Shown here: positions 1 through 8,878 of the stretch, one piece after another | Layout: the number at the start of each line of letters is the position of its first letter | Position numbering within the stretch: the first letter of the stretch is position 1 | Source of the DNA: Glaesserella sp041814905 | GTDB lineage: Bacteria > Pseudomonadota > Gammaproteobacteria > Enterobacterales > Pasteurellaceae | DNA: 64,000 nucleotides | Direction: 5' to 3' | NCBI RefSeq assembly: GCF_041814905.1 | Contig: NZ_JBGXYA010000015.1 | Coordinates: 18,411-82,410 of the forward strand | Notes under the pieces: model-generated | The model's input: the letters and a program-made list of their open reading frames with translations, nothing else | What the model was told of the DNA's origin: nothing | Database searches by the model: none | Made by a program: the position numbers and the translations under genes

Positions 1-411
1 TGGGGCATTGTATTGATAACTTTGTAGAATTTTCGCCATTTCGCTTTCGTTTAATTCTGTAGCTTGAATTATTCGATGATTAGGAATTTGTTCATCTTCC
101 CCTAAAAGAGTAATTGCACCAGCCGCATCTCGACCAATTTTAGCAAGTAAGTCAAAAGGTTGTTGTGTTTCTGCATTAAATCTTGTCGCAATTCTTGCTC
201 GAATTTGAGGATTATCGGGCAGTAAATTATCAAAGAAATTAATCACTTCTTTGCCTTGATATGTTGCTCTTTGCAAGGGCATAGAAAGGGAAATCGGGCG
301 AGCTAATGGGGAATTTAGCCAACTTTCAGCATAGGTAAAATGGTGGGAACCCGATAAAGTGCGGTCAAAATACCCAACCATTTCGCCATTCATTAATACT
401 CTTAATCGCAT
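1..411 (-). CDS. hipA: HipA-type serine/threonine kinase toxin, N-terminal part only (cut by window edge)
   Basis: About 137 N-terminal residues are visible; the rest lies before base 1. The segment FFDNLLPDNPQ, then QPFDLLAKIGRDAAG, matches the Couple_hipA region of E. coli HipA closely. HipA family kinases phosphorylate glutamyl-tRNA synthetase and induce persistence, neutralised by HipB. The ATG at 411 overlaps the hipB stop as TAATG, the usual coupling in these operons; an in-frame ATG at 417 is an alternative start. The kinase catalytic residues are outside the window, so activity cannot be judged. Confidence 0.9.
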   Translation of the reverse strand, partial: MRLRVLMNGEMVGYFDRTLSGSHHFTYAESWLNSPLARPISLSMPLQRATYQGKEVINFFDNLLPDNPQIRARIATRFNAETQQPFDLLAKIGRDAAGAITLLGEDEQIPNHRIIQATELNESEMAKILQSYQYNAP

Positions 412-650
412 TACCATTCATCATTCCCCGTTGTTTTTTCAGGGCGAGGTTGGATATGTAGTTCATAGCCTAAGCCTGAAAGTAACTTGAACAATGTTTC
501 AATAGTGGCTTTATCGGTTTTTTTCTCAAAGGTGGAAATCGTGGCTTGCCGTAAAGCTACTTGATTTGCTATTTGCATTTGAGAAAGCTTTTTTTGCTTA
601 CGAATATCGCGTAGGCTATTTCCAAGCATATCTGGTGTCGTGATTAACAT
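411..650 (-). CDS. hipB: HipB-type XRE antitoxin / autorepressor
   Basis: 79 residues, nearly all one helix-turn-helix XRE domain (residues about 8-65: SLRDIRKQKKLSQMQIANQV then ATISTFEK). It is directly upstream of hipA and overlaps it by one base. The family binds and inhibits HipA and represses the operon through paired palindromes; three matching operators lie immediately upstream (670-743). The start at 650 has GGAAG seven bases before it. The C-terminal tail ends in a tryptophan (NDEW), as E. coli HipB does, where the C-terminal Trp sets antitoxin stability; that parallel is from family knowledge. Confidence 0.9.
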   Translation of the reverse strand: MLITTPDMLGNSLRDIRKQKKLSQMQIANQVALRQATISTFEKKTDKATIETLFKLLSGLGYELHIQPRPEKTTGNDEW

Positions 651-669
651 ATTTCTTCCAAATTTATTT

Positions 670-743
670 TATACTAAGTGAAGTATAATTTATGAAATAT
701 ACGCTGTAAAGTATAATCATGATTTTATACTTTATAGCGTATA
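670..743 (-). promoter_or_regulatory. Three hipB operators, TATAC-N8-GTATA
   Basis: Three dyads share the exact form TATAC-N8-GTATA: 670-687, 698-715 and 726-743. The last two also face each other as one large inverted repeat (697-715 / 726-744, one mismatch in 19). E. coli HipB binds TATCC-N8-GGATA, so same-length spacing with a changed arm is strong evidence that this is the autoregulatory region. The first site is only 20 bases from the hipB start. Confidence 0.85.
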
Positions 744-942
744 TAAAGAACGTAATATAATACATAGAAATGTAGGCTAGATATTACTAGGATCTCACTA
801 AAATTAAGAAAAATATCGTGATTGGTGAGTAAGAGAATAGAGGCAGTACATTTTCTTTAAAAAATCAAACCGCTTGTTGATTAATTTTTATCGCTATATA
901 ATTTTAAATATAATGATTTGAGTTAATTATAGGAGACATTGT
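744..942. other. Intergenic region between hipB operators and the ABC importer
   Basis: No gene. It holds one USS-like 10-mer near 867-877 (AACCGCTTGT), AT-rich sequence with TATAAT-like hexamers near 896-915 that probably serve the downstream importer, and the AGGAGA ribosome site at 931-936. Confidence 0.5.
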
Positions 943-1950
943 ATGAAAAAATTCCTTTCCGCATTCGCTTTGTTGGCGTTTGTGACAAGTGGTGTGTATG
1001 CCAATGAACAGCCGAACAGTACGCATTTTGGCGATTTGCCTAAAGCTGAAAGCGTGCAAAAAATTATCAGTGCAGGTAATCCAAGTGATGTTGTGTTACT
1101 TGCTGTTGCCCCTGAAAAATTAGCTGGGTTTGCCGGCTTTAAAATGCAATCTTCAGCAGGAAAGTTATTTCCTGAGACGTTACAGAAATTAGAAACGCTA
1201 GGGAGAGTATCGGGTAAAAATAGTAGTTTATCGCCTGAAAAAATTGTAGCGTTATCCCCTGACTTGATTGTCGATGTGGGTAATGTGTCACCAAACTATC
1301 TTGATCAGGCAAAGAAAACTCAAGCTCACACTCAAGTGCCTTATGTTTTATTGGACGGTAAACTTGAACGTACCCCAGAACTGTTACGTGAATTAGGTAA
1401 AATCGTGGGACAAGCGAAACAGGCTGAAACCTTAGCAAACTATGCGGAAGAAACCTTAAAACAAGCGGTCGGTTCTGCGAAAAATATTACAAAAACTGCT
1501 TATCTTGCACGGGGTGCCGATGGCTTGGAAACGGGCTTTAAAGGTTCAATCCATACAGAAGCGATGGAACTGGTCGGGTTGAAAAATGTGGCAGAAGGGG
1601 ATCATAAAGGTTTAGCGAAAGTGTCAATGGAACAGCTTTTACAATGGAACCCTGACATCATTTTTACGCAATTTCCTGAGTTTTATCAAATGATTTGGGA
1701 AACACCGCAATGGCAAGCACTAGATGCGGTGAAAAATAAGCAAGTCTATTTAATCCCGCATCAGCCTTTCGGTTGGTTAGACTCGCCACCAAGTTTAAAT
1801 CGCTTGTTAGGTATGAAATGGCTACAACATCATTTATCAGGTGGTGAGCCGAAGGCATTTATTCCTGAGTTAAAAACCTTTTACAAGTTGTTCTATCATA
1901 TTGATTTAACTGACGCACAGGCTAACGAATTATTACCGCAAGGCAGATAA
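943..1950 (+). CDS. Periplasmic binding protein of a metal/metal-chelate ABC importer
   Basis: 335 residues with a Sec signal peptide (MKKFLSAFALLAFVTSGVYA, cleavage before NEQ). The body has the TroA/BtuF-like two-lobe pattern: LSPEKIVALSPDLIVDVG in the first lobe, MEQLLQWNPDIIF and WQALDAVKNKQVYLIP in the second. Such proteins deliver iron-siderophore, haem, cobalamin, or molybdate to a FecCD-type permease, which follows 16 bases later. Pasteurellaceae MolA belongs to the same fold, but the sequence alone does not fix the ligand. An AGGAGA ribosome site precedes the ATG. A USS lies inside the gene near 1454. Confidence 0.85.
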   Translation: MKKFLSAFALLAFVTSGVYANEQPNSTHFGDLPKAESVQKIISAGNPSDVVLLAVAPEKLAGFAGFKMQSSAGKLFPETLQKLETLGRVSGKNSSLSPEKIVALSPDLIVDVGNVSPNYLDQAKKTQAHTQVPYVLLDGKLERTPELLRELGKIVGQAKQAETLANYAEETLKQAVGSAKNITKTAYLARGADGLETGFKGSIHTEAMELVGLKNVAEGDHKGLAKVSMEQLLQWNPDIIFTQFPEFYQMIWETPQWQALDAVKNKQVYLIPHQPFGWLDSPPSLNRLLGMKWLQHHLSGGEPKAFIPELKTFYKLFYHIDLTDAQANELLPQGR

Positions 1951-1966
1951 ATTTTCGGTTGAAATA

Positions 1967-2956
1967 ATGTCCAAACGGTCGCTACTGTCATTAAGTTTGC
2001 TCTTATTACTGGCTATTTTGCTTTCGCTTAATCTCGGAAAGTATCCGATTTCGCCGACAGCACTGTGGCAAGCGGTCGTTTGTGCTTTCTCTACCGAATG
2101 CGAAACAAACCAAGTCCAAACGGTGTTATGGCATATTCGAGTGCCACGCATTATTGTTGCTTGCTTAGTCGGGGCTGCATTAGCTTGTGCAGGGGCAACT
2201 TATCAGGGGATGTTTAAAAACCCGTTGGTTTCCCCCGATATTTTAGGCGTATCGGCAGGGGCAGGTTTTGGGGCTTCGCTAGCGATTTTTTGCAATTTGC
2301 CAATGTGGTATGTGCAACTGTTTGCATTTATTGGTGGCATTAGTGCGGTATTGTTGGTAACTGTAATTGCCAGTACCCATCGAGAGCGAGATCCTGTTCT
2401 TGTGCTTGTCCTATCGGGCATTGCTATCGGTTCATTATTAGGCGCAGGCATTTCGTTATTAAAAATCTTAGCAGACCCTTTCACCCAACTGCCGAGTATC
2501 ACCTTTTGGTTGCTAGGCAGTTTAACAGCAGTCAATCTTGATGATGTACTGCAACTGACCCCATTGATATTGCTTGGCATATTGCCTATTTTTCTGCTTC
2601 GTTGGCGGTTGAATTTGCTTTCCCTTGATGAAGAAGAAGCACAAGCCCTTGGCGTGTCGGTCAAGCGTATTCGTTATCTATTGATCATTTTCACCACACT
2701 TTGTACAGCAAGTGCAGTATCAATCACAGGGATCATCGGCTGGGTAGGATTAGTTGTGCCACACATTGCCCGATTGTTAGTGGGAGCAAATTTTACTCGT
2801 TTACTGCCCACATCGATTTTATTGGGCGCGAGTTTTCTCGTTATCACCGATACGCTTGCTCGTACCGTTGCTCAAATTGAAATTCCGTTAGGTATTTTGA
2901 CTTCAATTTGTGGTGCGCCGTTTTTTCTCTATCTGTTATTGAGAAAGTCACGATGA
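1967..2956 (+). CDS. FecCD/BtuC-family ABC importer permease
   Basis: 329 residues, strongly hydrophobic throughout, about nine or ten membrane segments. Diagnostic FecCD segments are RVPRIIVACLVGAALACAGA (residues about 61-80), NPLVSPDILGVSAGAGFGA, and, near the end, GIIGWVGLVVPHIARLLVG, which contacts the ATPase. It forms the inner-membrane channel for the substrate presented by the preceding binding protein. Its stop overlaps the ATPase start (ATGA at 2953-2956), indicating translational coupling in one operon. Confidence 0.9.
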   Translation: MSKRSLLSLSLLLLLAILLSLNLGKYPISPTALWQAVVCAFSTECETNQVQTVLWHIRVPRIIVACLVGAALACAGATYQGMFKNPLVSPDILGVSAGAGFGASLAIFCNLPMWYVQLFAFIGGISAVLLVTVIASTHRERDPVLVLVLSGIAIGSLLGAGISLLKILADPFTQLPSITFWLLGSLTAVNLDDVLQLTPLILLGILPIFLLRWRLNLLSLDEEEAQALGVSVKRIRYLLIIFTTLCTASAVSITGIIGWVGLVVPHIARLLVGANFTRLLPTSILLGASFLVITDTLARTVAQIEIPLGILTSICGAPFFLYLLLRKSR

Positions 2957-3717
2957 ATTGGATACTGGAAACGAAAAACCTAACGATTGGCTATGCTGGT
3001 CAGCCTTTGATCTCAGGGATCGATTTTCGTCTAGGAACAAATGACATCTGCTGTGTGTTAGGGGCAAATGGGGCAGGGAAAAGTACCTTTTTACGCACGT
3101 TATTGGGTACTCAAGCAAAATTGCACGGGGAAATTTTCTTTGCAAACCAACCGCTTGTTACGTATTCACCGCAACAGTTAGCCCAACAAATTGCCTATGT
3201 GCCACAAGCGCATCAAAGTTTATTTCCCTTTACGGTGGAAGAGATGGTCTTAATGGGGCGTTCGGCTTATCTAAAATGGTATCAAAGCCCTAGCCATAAA
3301 GATAAACAACTTGCTTTTAACGCATTGGAACAGCTAAATATTGTACATTTAGCTCAACGTTACTATCCACAATTAAGCGGTGGCGAAAAACAGTTAGTGT
3401 TGATAGCCAGAGCTATTGCCCAGCAAGCCAAAATGTTGATTATGGACGAACCGACTTCAAGCCTTGATTTCGGTAATCAAATTCGTCTGCTGAACCAAAT
3501 TAAACAGCTACATCAACAAAATATGGCATTACTGATCACCACACATCATCCACAGCATGCCGATTACCTTGCAGATAGCGTTGTGATTTTAGATAAACAA
3601 CATCAGCCATCCTTTCAACAAGGGGAAAAAGCCACTATGCTCACCCTTCATCAACTAGCCAAAACTTATCGTATTGATACGGCGAGTTTGGCTCAACATT
3701 TACCTTTTAAGGAATAA
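2953..3717 (+). CDS. ABC importer ATP-binding protein (FepC/BtuD type)
   Basis: 254 residues from the ATG at 2953, which overlaps the permease stop; an upstream in-frame extension is not used. All ATPase motifs are present: Walker A GANGAGKST, Q-loop YVPQAHQ, signature LSGGEKQ, Walker B LIMDEPTS, and the switch histidine in TTHHP. Powers uptake through the FecCD-type permease. It ends one base before the ATG of the methyltransferase gene, so four genes appear to be one transcription unit. Confidence 0.92.
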   Translation: MNWILETKNLTIGYAGQPLISGIDFRLGTNDICCVLGANGAGKSTFLRTLLGTQAKLHGEIFFANQPLVTYSPQQLAQQIAYVPQAHQSLFPFTVEEMVLMGRSAYLKWYQSPSHKDKQLAFNALEQLNIVHLAQRYYPQLSGGEKQLVLIARAIAQQAKMLIMDEPTSSLDFGNQIRLLNQIKQLHQQNMALLITTHHPQHADYLADSVVILDKQHQPSFQQGEKATMLTLHQLAKTYRIDTASLAQHLPFKE

Positions 3718-3718
3718 C

Positions 3719-4519
3719 ATGAATTCATTCTACGACATTGATTTTGCCCAACTTTATAAACAACACCTGATTGCGTGCCGTTATCACGATGTTACCGCTG
3801 AGAAATGGGATAAAAAAGCGGTTAAGTTTGCTGAAACGTTTGTTGAAAAAGAGAACAGTTATACCCGTCAATTTCTAGATAAAATGAAGATTGAACCAAC
3901 AGATAGCGTATTGGATATTGGCTCAGGGCCGGGAACGCTTGCCATTCCCCTAGCCCGTTTATGCAAACAAGTTTACGCCTTAGATTTTAGCGAAGGTATG
4001 TTGCAATTATTGGCTCGTTATCAACAACAGCTAGGGCTATCTAATATTATCCCCATTCACAAATCGTGGAACGATCCTTGGGATGATGTACCTCAGGCTG
4101 ATATTGTGATCGCTTCTCGCTCAACGTTAGTGGCGGATCTTGATGAGATGATCGATAAATTATCGGCAAAAGCCAAAAAACGAGTTTATCTTACCGCAAT
4201 TACTCAGCCCCATTTTTTAGATAGCGGTATTTTTGATGCGATTGAACGTGATGCGTTAGGGTTTCCAACTTATATCTATCTGTTAAACCGCCTTTATCAA
4301 CGAGGTATTCAAGCGGAGCTTTCCTTCTTACAAGGTGCGGAAGGGGAATTTCAAGGAGAAACATACCAAGATCTGCAAAATGCCGTAGAGTTTTCTCTCG
4401 GAGCATTAACGGAATTAGAGCGACAAAAGTTGCAAGCGTTTTATCAGCAAAAACAGCAATCCCGACAAAAAATCAGCCACGGTCAAGCCCGTTGGGCGTT
4501 TATTTCGTGGCAGGTGTAA
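3719..4519 (+). CDS. Class I SAM-dependent methyltransferase coupled to the ABC importer
   Basis: 266 residues from the ATG at 3719 (AAGGA seven bases upstream, overlapping the ATPase stop region). The SAM-binding motif I is clear: VLDIGSGPGTLAIPLA at residues about 63-78, followed by VYALDFSEGML (motif II acidic residue) and ADIVIASR. The substrate cannot be read. Its place as the last gene of a metal-chelate importer operon suggests it modifies or demethylates the imported ligand, or matures a chelator; that is inference only. A facing-USS terminator follows. Confidence 0.8.
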   Translation: MNSFYDIDFAQLYKQHLIACRYHDVTAEKWDKKAVKFAETFVEKENSYTRQFLDKMKIEPTDSVLDIGSGPGTLAIPLARLCKQVYALDFSEGMLQLLARYQQQLGLSNIIPIHKSWNDPWDDVPQADIVIASRSTLVADLDEMIDKLSAKAKKRVYLTAITQPHFLDSGIFDAIERDALGFPTYIYLLNRLYQRGIQAELSFLQGAEGEFQGETYQDLQNAVEFSLGALTELERQKLQAFYQQKQQSRQKISHGQARWAFISWQV

Positions 4520-4532
4520 AATATCGACAAAT

Positions 4533-4586
4533 ACAAGCGGTGTGATTTTGCAAATTTTTTGCAAGAACGCACCGCTTGTAGCATTT
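4533..4586 (+). terminator. Facing-USS terminator after the importer operon
   Basis: Arms ACAAGCGGTG (4533-4542) and CACCGCTTGT (4570-4579) are perfect complements, followed shortly by a T-run. Paired uptake signals as terminators are common in Pasteurellaceae. Confidence 0.75.
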
Positions 4587-4660
4587 TTTCCTTGTCGTTT
4601 TAAGAATAGTGTGTCAGGAAAAAAATAGATGAAATGTTTTTGGCGTAGTATGTGTGATCA

Positions 4661-4735
4661 AATTGTGATCGTTGTCACATTTCTAATGTTGTATTTAACA
4701 ATCCCGTTTACTTTATTTACACAAATAACTAGAAT
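4661..4735 (+). promoter_or_regulatory. cstA-like promoter with CRP site
   Basis: A near-perfect CRP site, TGTGA-N6-TCACA, spans 4664-4679. Downstream, TTTACT (4707-4712) and TAGAAT (4730-4735) are spaced 17 bases, placing the CRP centre about 70 bases before the likely start point, a class I position. Carbon-starvation genes of this family are CRP-activated in E. coli. Confidence 0.75.
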
Positions 4736-4784
4736 GTGTCGCCTTTCGGCATATTATCAATAATTGATTATAGGACTCCCTTAT

Positions 4785-6377
4785 ATGTTGTGGTTTTTAT
4801 TCTGCGTAGCCGTATTAATTCTAGGCTACTTCGTTTACGGTAAAATCATCGAAAAAATCTTCGTGATCAACCCGAAAAAAACAACACCTGCATACTCAAT
4901 GCAAGACGGTGTTGACTATGTGCCAATGTCGAAAAAACGTATTTGGCTTATTCAGTTATTAAACATTGCAGGAACAGGCCCAATTTTTGGTCCTATCCTT
5001 GGTGCGTTATACGGGCCTGTTGCAATGCTTTGGATCGTATTAGGTTGTATCTTCGCCGGTGCGGTACACGACTACTTCTGTGGGATGTTAAGTGTGCGTA
5101 ACGGCGGTGCATCAATGCCTAACTTGGCGGGTAAATATTTAGGTCGTCCAGTTAAAGCATTTATCAACCTTTTAGCCGTTGTATTACTCCTTCTTGTTGG
5201 CGTGGTATTCGTTGCAAGTCCGGCACAATTATTAAGTACCATTACTATTGATGTATTTGGTGCTTCAGCAGGCACACTTTCTTTAGATAATGCTGAAGAA
5301 ATTGCACAAACTGCCGCAGCAGCTGCAAGCGATATCACAGTATGGGGTATGGACAAACCTACCGTTATTGCAGTTTGGACAACTATCATCTTCTGTTACT
5401 ACATTCTTGCAACCTTATTACCTATTGACAAAATCATCGGTCGTATCTATCCGTTCTTCGGTGCGTTATTACTCTTTATGTCTATTGGTATGGTATATGG
5501 TCTAATGACTAGCCACTTTAGCGTGACTGATCCAGTAGATTTCTTCCGTACGGTAGATGGCATGAGCTTCGAGAAGTTCTTTGAAAACTTCCAAGTGAAA
5601 GGTGATGTACCAATTTGGCCTTTATTATTCTTAACCATCTCTTGTGGTGCACTATCAGGCTTCCATGCAACACAAACGCCATTAATGGCCCGTTGTGCTC
5701 AAAACGAAAGCGAAGGTCGCTTTATTTTCTACGGTGCGATGATTGCTGAAGGTGTGATTGCATTAATCTGGTGTATGGTTGGCTTAGCATTCTATGAAAA
5801 TCCACAAGCGTTACAAGATGCAATTGCAGCAGGTTCACCGTCTAAAGTCGTTTATGATTCATCACTCTACTTCTTAGGCTTCGTGGGCGGTATCTTTGCG
5901 GTATTAGGCGTGGTAGTATTACCTGTGACTTCGGGCGATACAGCTTTCCGTGCAGCACGTTTAATTATTGCGGAATTCTTCCATATTGAACAAAAAACCT
6001 TTGCAAAACGTTTAATGATCTGTATCCCATTATTTGCGATCGGTTTCATTGTTTCAAAAATCGACTTCAGTATCTTATGGCGTTACTTCACTTGGGCAAA
6101 CCAAACCACAGCAATGGTCATGTTATGGACAGCGGCGGCGTACTTATACCGCTACAATAAATTCCACTGGGTATGTACTATTCCTGCGGCATTTATCAGT
6201 ACTGTTTCGTTTACCTTCCTTGCCTACAACAAAATCGGCTTCGGCTTAGATTATCAATTATCTGTATGGATTGGTTTAGGCTTAACGGTTGCGTGCTTAG
6301 TGGCATTCTTCACCCTGATCAAGCGTGAAGGTCAAGAAGACCCGGATGTTTATGTGGATGACACAGTAAAAGCATAA
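4785..6377 (+). CDS. CstA-family carrier (short form), probable pyruvate/peptide transporter
   Basis: 530 residues from the ATG at 4785 (AGGA 10 bases upstream). About 14-16 membrane segments. The family core is intact: LLNIAGTGPIFGPILGALYG, then HDYFCGMLSVRNGGASMP (residues about 96-113), and SGFHATQTPLMARC in the second half. E. coli CstA and BtsT, which import pyruvate and possibly peptides, are about 700 residues; this is one of the shorter family members. It stands alone, behind a CRP-type promoter and ahead of a strong terminator, so it is probably induced when sugar is scarce. Confidence 0.88.
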   Translation: MLWFLFCVAVLILGYFVYGKIIEKIFVINPKKTTPAYSMQDGVDYVPMSKKRIWLIQLLNIAGTGPIFGPILGALYGPVAMLWIVLGCIFAGAVHDYFCGMLSVRNGGASMPNLAGKYLGRPVKAFINLLAVVLLLLVGVVFVASPAQLLSTITIDVFGASAGTLSLDNAEEIAQTAAAAASDITVWGMDKPTVIAVWTTIIFCYYILATLLPIDKIIGRIYPFFGALLLFMSIGMVYGLMTSHFSVTDPVDFFRTVDGMSFEKFFENFQVKGDVPIWPLLFLTISCGALSGFHATQTPLMARCAQNESEGRFIFYGAMIAEGVIALIWCMVGLAFYENPQALQDAIAAGSPSKVVYDSSLYFLGFVGGIFAVLGVVVLPVTSGDTAFRAARLIIAEFFHIEQKTFAKRLMICIPLFAIGFIVSKIDFSILWRYFTWANQTTAMVMLWTAAAYLYRYNKFHWVCTIPAAFISTVSFTFLAYNKIGFGLDYQLSVWIGLGLTVACLVAFFTLIKREGQEDPDVYVDDTVKA

Positions 6378-6394
6378 TTTACATTAACGTGATG

Positions 6395-6422
6395 AGGGGC
6401 GAGGTTTTCGCCCCTTAGTTTT
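6395..6422 (+). terminator. Intrinsic terminator after cstA-like gene
   Basis: Stem AGGGGCGA / TCGCCCCT (6395-6415) followed by TAGTTTTAG. Confidence 0.75.
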
Positions 6423-6431
6423 AGGAACAAA

Positions 6432-7232
6432 ATGCTCTTTTTCGACACCCACACCCATCTCGACTATCTCGCTCAAGATCTTCAGCTTTCCGTTTCGAAA
6501 TTGGTTGCCAATGCCAAAGCAGAAAAGGTAGAACGTATTCTTGTCGTCGCGATTTCTGCAAAAAATTTTGCAAATGTGACCGCTTGTAGTCGGGCTGAAC
6601 CGAAGTACGTGGTATACGGATTAGGGTTGCATCCGCTTTATATTGAGCAACACGGTCGAGCTGATTTGGATTTATTAGAACAACGTTTAAACGAAAGAGA
6701 TCCTTACTGTACGGCGATTGCTGAGATTGGTTTGGAAAAAGCGGTTGATAGTCTAATTACCCCACAATGTTGGCAAAAACAGTGTGAATTTTTAGAAGCT
6801 CAATTATCTTTCGCTAAGCGGTTTAGTTTGCCGGTTAATTTACATTCACGTAAAAGCCATGATGCATTGGCGCCTTTTTTAAAAAAAGCACAATTAACCC
6901 GAACCGGTGTTGTGCATGGTTTTGCCGGTAGTTACGATCAAGCGAAGCGTTTTGTCGATCTCGGTTATAAAATCGGTGTGGGCGGAACGATTACTTATCA
7001 ACGTGCGAATAAAACCCGTGAAGCTATCCGTAAATTGCCACTCGACAGTCTAATCTTAGAAACTGATGCGCCCGATATGCCGGTGTTCGGTTATCAAGGA
7101 CAACCGAACCGCCCCGAACGTTTGCGAGTAAGCTTCGACGCTTTATGCCAATTAAGAATGGAACGACCTGAACAGATTGCAGAAACGATTTGGCAAACCA
7201 GTGAAACGTTATTTTGGTTAGGCTCGAGCTAA
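6432..7232 (+). CDS. TatD-family metal-dependent hydrolase (YjjV-like)
   Basis: 266 residues, a full TIM-barrel TatD protein. Metal ligands are visible in order: FFDTHTHLD at the N-terminus, AEIGLE (residues about 96-101), NLHSRKSHD, VVHGF and LILETDAPD near the end. The family hydrolyses DNA 3' ends or D-aminoacyl substrates; the YjjV branch is poorly defined. Its 3' end overlaps the convergent comF gene by 15 bases. A USS core lies within the coding region. Confidence 0.87.
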   Translation: MLFFDTHTHLDYLAQDLQLSVSKLVANAKAEKVERILVVAISAKNFANVTACSRAEPKYVVYGLGLHPLYIEQHGRADLDLLEQRLNERDPYCTAIAEIGLEKAVDSLITPQCWQKQCEFLEAQLSFAKRFSLPVNLHSRKSHDALAPFLKKAQLTRTGVVHGFAGSYDQAKRFVDLGYKIGVGGTITYQRANKTREAIRKLPLDSLILETDAPDMPVFGYQGQPNRPERLRVSFDALCQLRMERPEQIAETIWQTSETLFWLGSS

Positions 7233-7895
7233 AGTCCAAACCTGAATTTCTTCTACTCCGTGTTTCAATAATTCTGTACAAATTACATTCATGGTTGAGC
7301 CTGTGGTGACTACATCATCGACAATCGCAATGTGCTTATAGGCTGTATTCGATTGATAAATAAAAGCTCCGCGCAAATTACGGCGACGTTCTTGCGCGGT
7401 GAGTTCTCGTTGCGGTTTTGTTGCTTTAGTCCGTTGTAAACTTTTTGTATCCAGTGGGATGGCTAATAGTTCGGAGAGTTTACGAGCAAGTAATTCTGCT
7501 TGGTTATAACCTCGCATCCAATGTCGTTGCCAAAATAACGGAACAGGAATAATCACTTCGGGTAAACGGAGAAAATGTTCTCGCTGAGCATTGCGGATCG
7601 CTAGTAGTAACAATCGGGATAACATTTGATCAAGATAATCCTGTTGTTGAAATTTAAAGCGGTGAATCCAGTCTGCAAGCGGTGGTTTATAGTCGGAAAT
7701 TTGCACAATTCGATGCCATTTAGGTTCATTACGTAAACAGTTGCCACAAGTAAGAGAATAGTTTGGTAAGCTAGCACCGCAATGACCGCAATAGGGCGTT
7801 TGTCGCAGCTCACGATAACAACGACTACAAATACCGTGGGACGGAATTGAAAGTGTTGCTTGGCAGTGAAAGCAACGAAATCCCCAAATATTCAT
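7218..7895 (-). CDS. comF: ComF-family competence phosphoribosyltransferase-like protein
   Basis: 225 residues from the ATG at 7895; upstream in-frame codons lack family similarity. N-terminal zinc ribbon with cysteine pairs (CFHCQ, CSRCY, CGHCG, CGNCL), then a PRT domain with the PRPP loop IAIVDDVVTTGSTM and the motif RGYNQAELLARKLS. ComF is needed late in natural transformation, for moving DNA across the inner membrane in Haemophilus. A CRP-S (Sxy-dependent) site upstream (7960-7981) fits competence-regulon control. Divergent from the Cof phosphatase and convergent with tatD. Confidence 0.92.
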   Translation of the reverse strand: MNIWGFRCFHCQATLSIPSHGICSRCYRELRQTPYCGHCGASLPNYSLTCGNCLRNEPKWHRIVQISDYKPPLADWIHRFKFQQQDYLDQMLSRLLLLAIRNAQREHFLRLPEVIIPVPLFWQRHWMRGYNQAELLARKLSELLAIPLDTKSLQRTKATKPQRELTAQERRRNLRGAFIYQSNTAYKHIAIVDDVVTTGSTMNVICTELLKHGVEEIQVWTLARA

Positions 7896-7959
7896 GATGA
7901 TTTTCTCTTTTTGATTTTTGTTAAACTCTAGCAATTTTTCGGGCATCATTTCGGAGAAT

Positions 7960-7981
7960 TTTTGTGACGTAAATCGAAAAA
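7960..7981 (-). promoter_or_regulatory. CRP-S (competence regulon) site for comF
   Basis: Read on the minus strand, the 22-mer keeps the TTTT / CAAAA flanks and CGAT / TC-C cores of the Pasteurellaceae CRP-S consensus, including the C6 that makes these sites dependent on Sxy. It lies 65-86 bases before the comF start codon. Confidence 0.65.
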
Positions 7982-8017
7982 AGAGTAAAATCATTCGAAA
8001 TTAAAATAGGAGATATT

Positions 8018-8827
8018 ATGAGTATTCTGCAGCATCCGATTAAAATTGTTTTCTTTGATATTGACGATACCCTTTTCTATAAAAAAGAGCATAGAATTCC
8101 GGATTCTATTATCAATGAGGTGCTTCCGCGTCTACGAGCTAAAGGTATTATTCCTGCGATAGCAACCGGACGTACGTTCGGAGCTTTGCCAAAAGAATTG
8201 AAACCGTTGATCGGTGCTAACGGTTTTGAATTATTTGTGACGACAAACGGACAATATAATCTATATAAAGGCGAAATTATCAGTGAATATCTATTAAGCA
8301 CCGATAGGGTTGAACGTATTGTGACTCGTTTACAATCTTTGAATATAGAATACGCTTTTGTCACGCATGATGAAATTGCGGTTTCTCATAGTTCTGCAGA
8401 AGTTGAGAAATCGTTACGTCCGATTAAAGAAGATTATATTGTTGATCCGAATTACTACTTAAATCATAACGTTATTCAAGTCCTTGCTTTCTTTCCTGAA
8501 TCTCGTACTGCAGAAGTGGTGGCTGCAGGAGTATTGGAAGACGATTTGAAAGAAGTTCGCTGGCATGAATATTCGGTCGATCTACTGAATAAATACAATT
8601 CGAAAGCGCGTGGTATTCAAGACGTTTTAACATTTTTTAAAATCGGTATTGAAAATGCAATGGCGTTTGGTGATGGTTTAAACGATTTAGAAATGCTGTC
8701 TACTGTCGGATTTGGTGTTGCGATGGGAAATGCCGAGTCAGCATTGAAGGCTGTGGCAGATTATGTCACCTTGCCGATTCAAGAAGACGGGGTCTTAGAC
8801 GCATTACAAAAATTGAATGTAATTTAA
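8018..8827 (+). CDS. Cof-type HAD-IIB sugar/nucleotide phosphatase
   Basis: 269 residues with the four HAD motifs: I FFDIDDTLF (nucleophile Asp at about 15), II IATGRT, III lysine region around KARGIQ, IV FGDGLNDLEML. The C2B cap lies between motifs II and III. These enzymes dephosphorylate phosphosugars, pyridoxal phosphate or flavin precursors with low specificity, so no single substrate can be named. A good AGGAG ribosome site precedes the ATG. Confidence 0.88.
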   Translation: MSILQHPIKIVFFDIDDTLFYKKEHRIPDSIINEVLPRLRAKGIIPAIATGRTFGALPKELKPLIGANGFELFVTTNGQYNLYKGEIISEYLLSTDRVERIVTRLQSLNIEYAFVTHDEIAVSHSSAEVEKSLRPIKEDYIVDPNYYLNHNVIQVLAFFPESRTAEVVAAGVLEDDLKEVRWHEYSVDLLNKYNSKARGIQDVLTFFKIGIENAMAFGDGLNDLEMLSTVGFGVAMGNAESALKAVADYVTLPIQEDGVLDALQKLNVI

Positions 8828-8878
8828 CTTGAAGGGTTTTGTAAACAAATATAAACTATTGTCGTCTAAATACATTGG

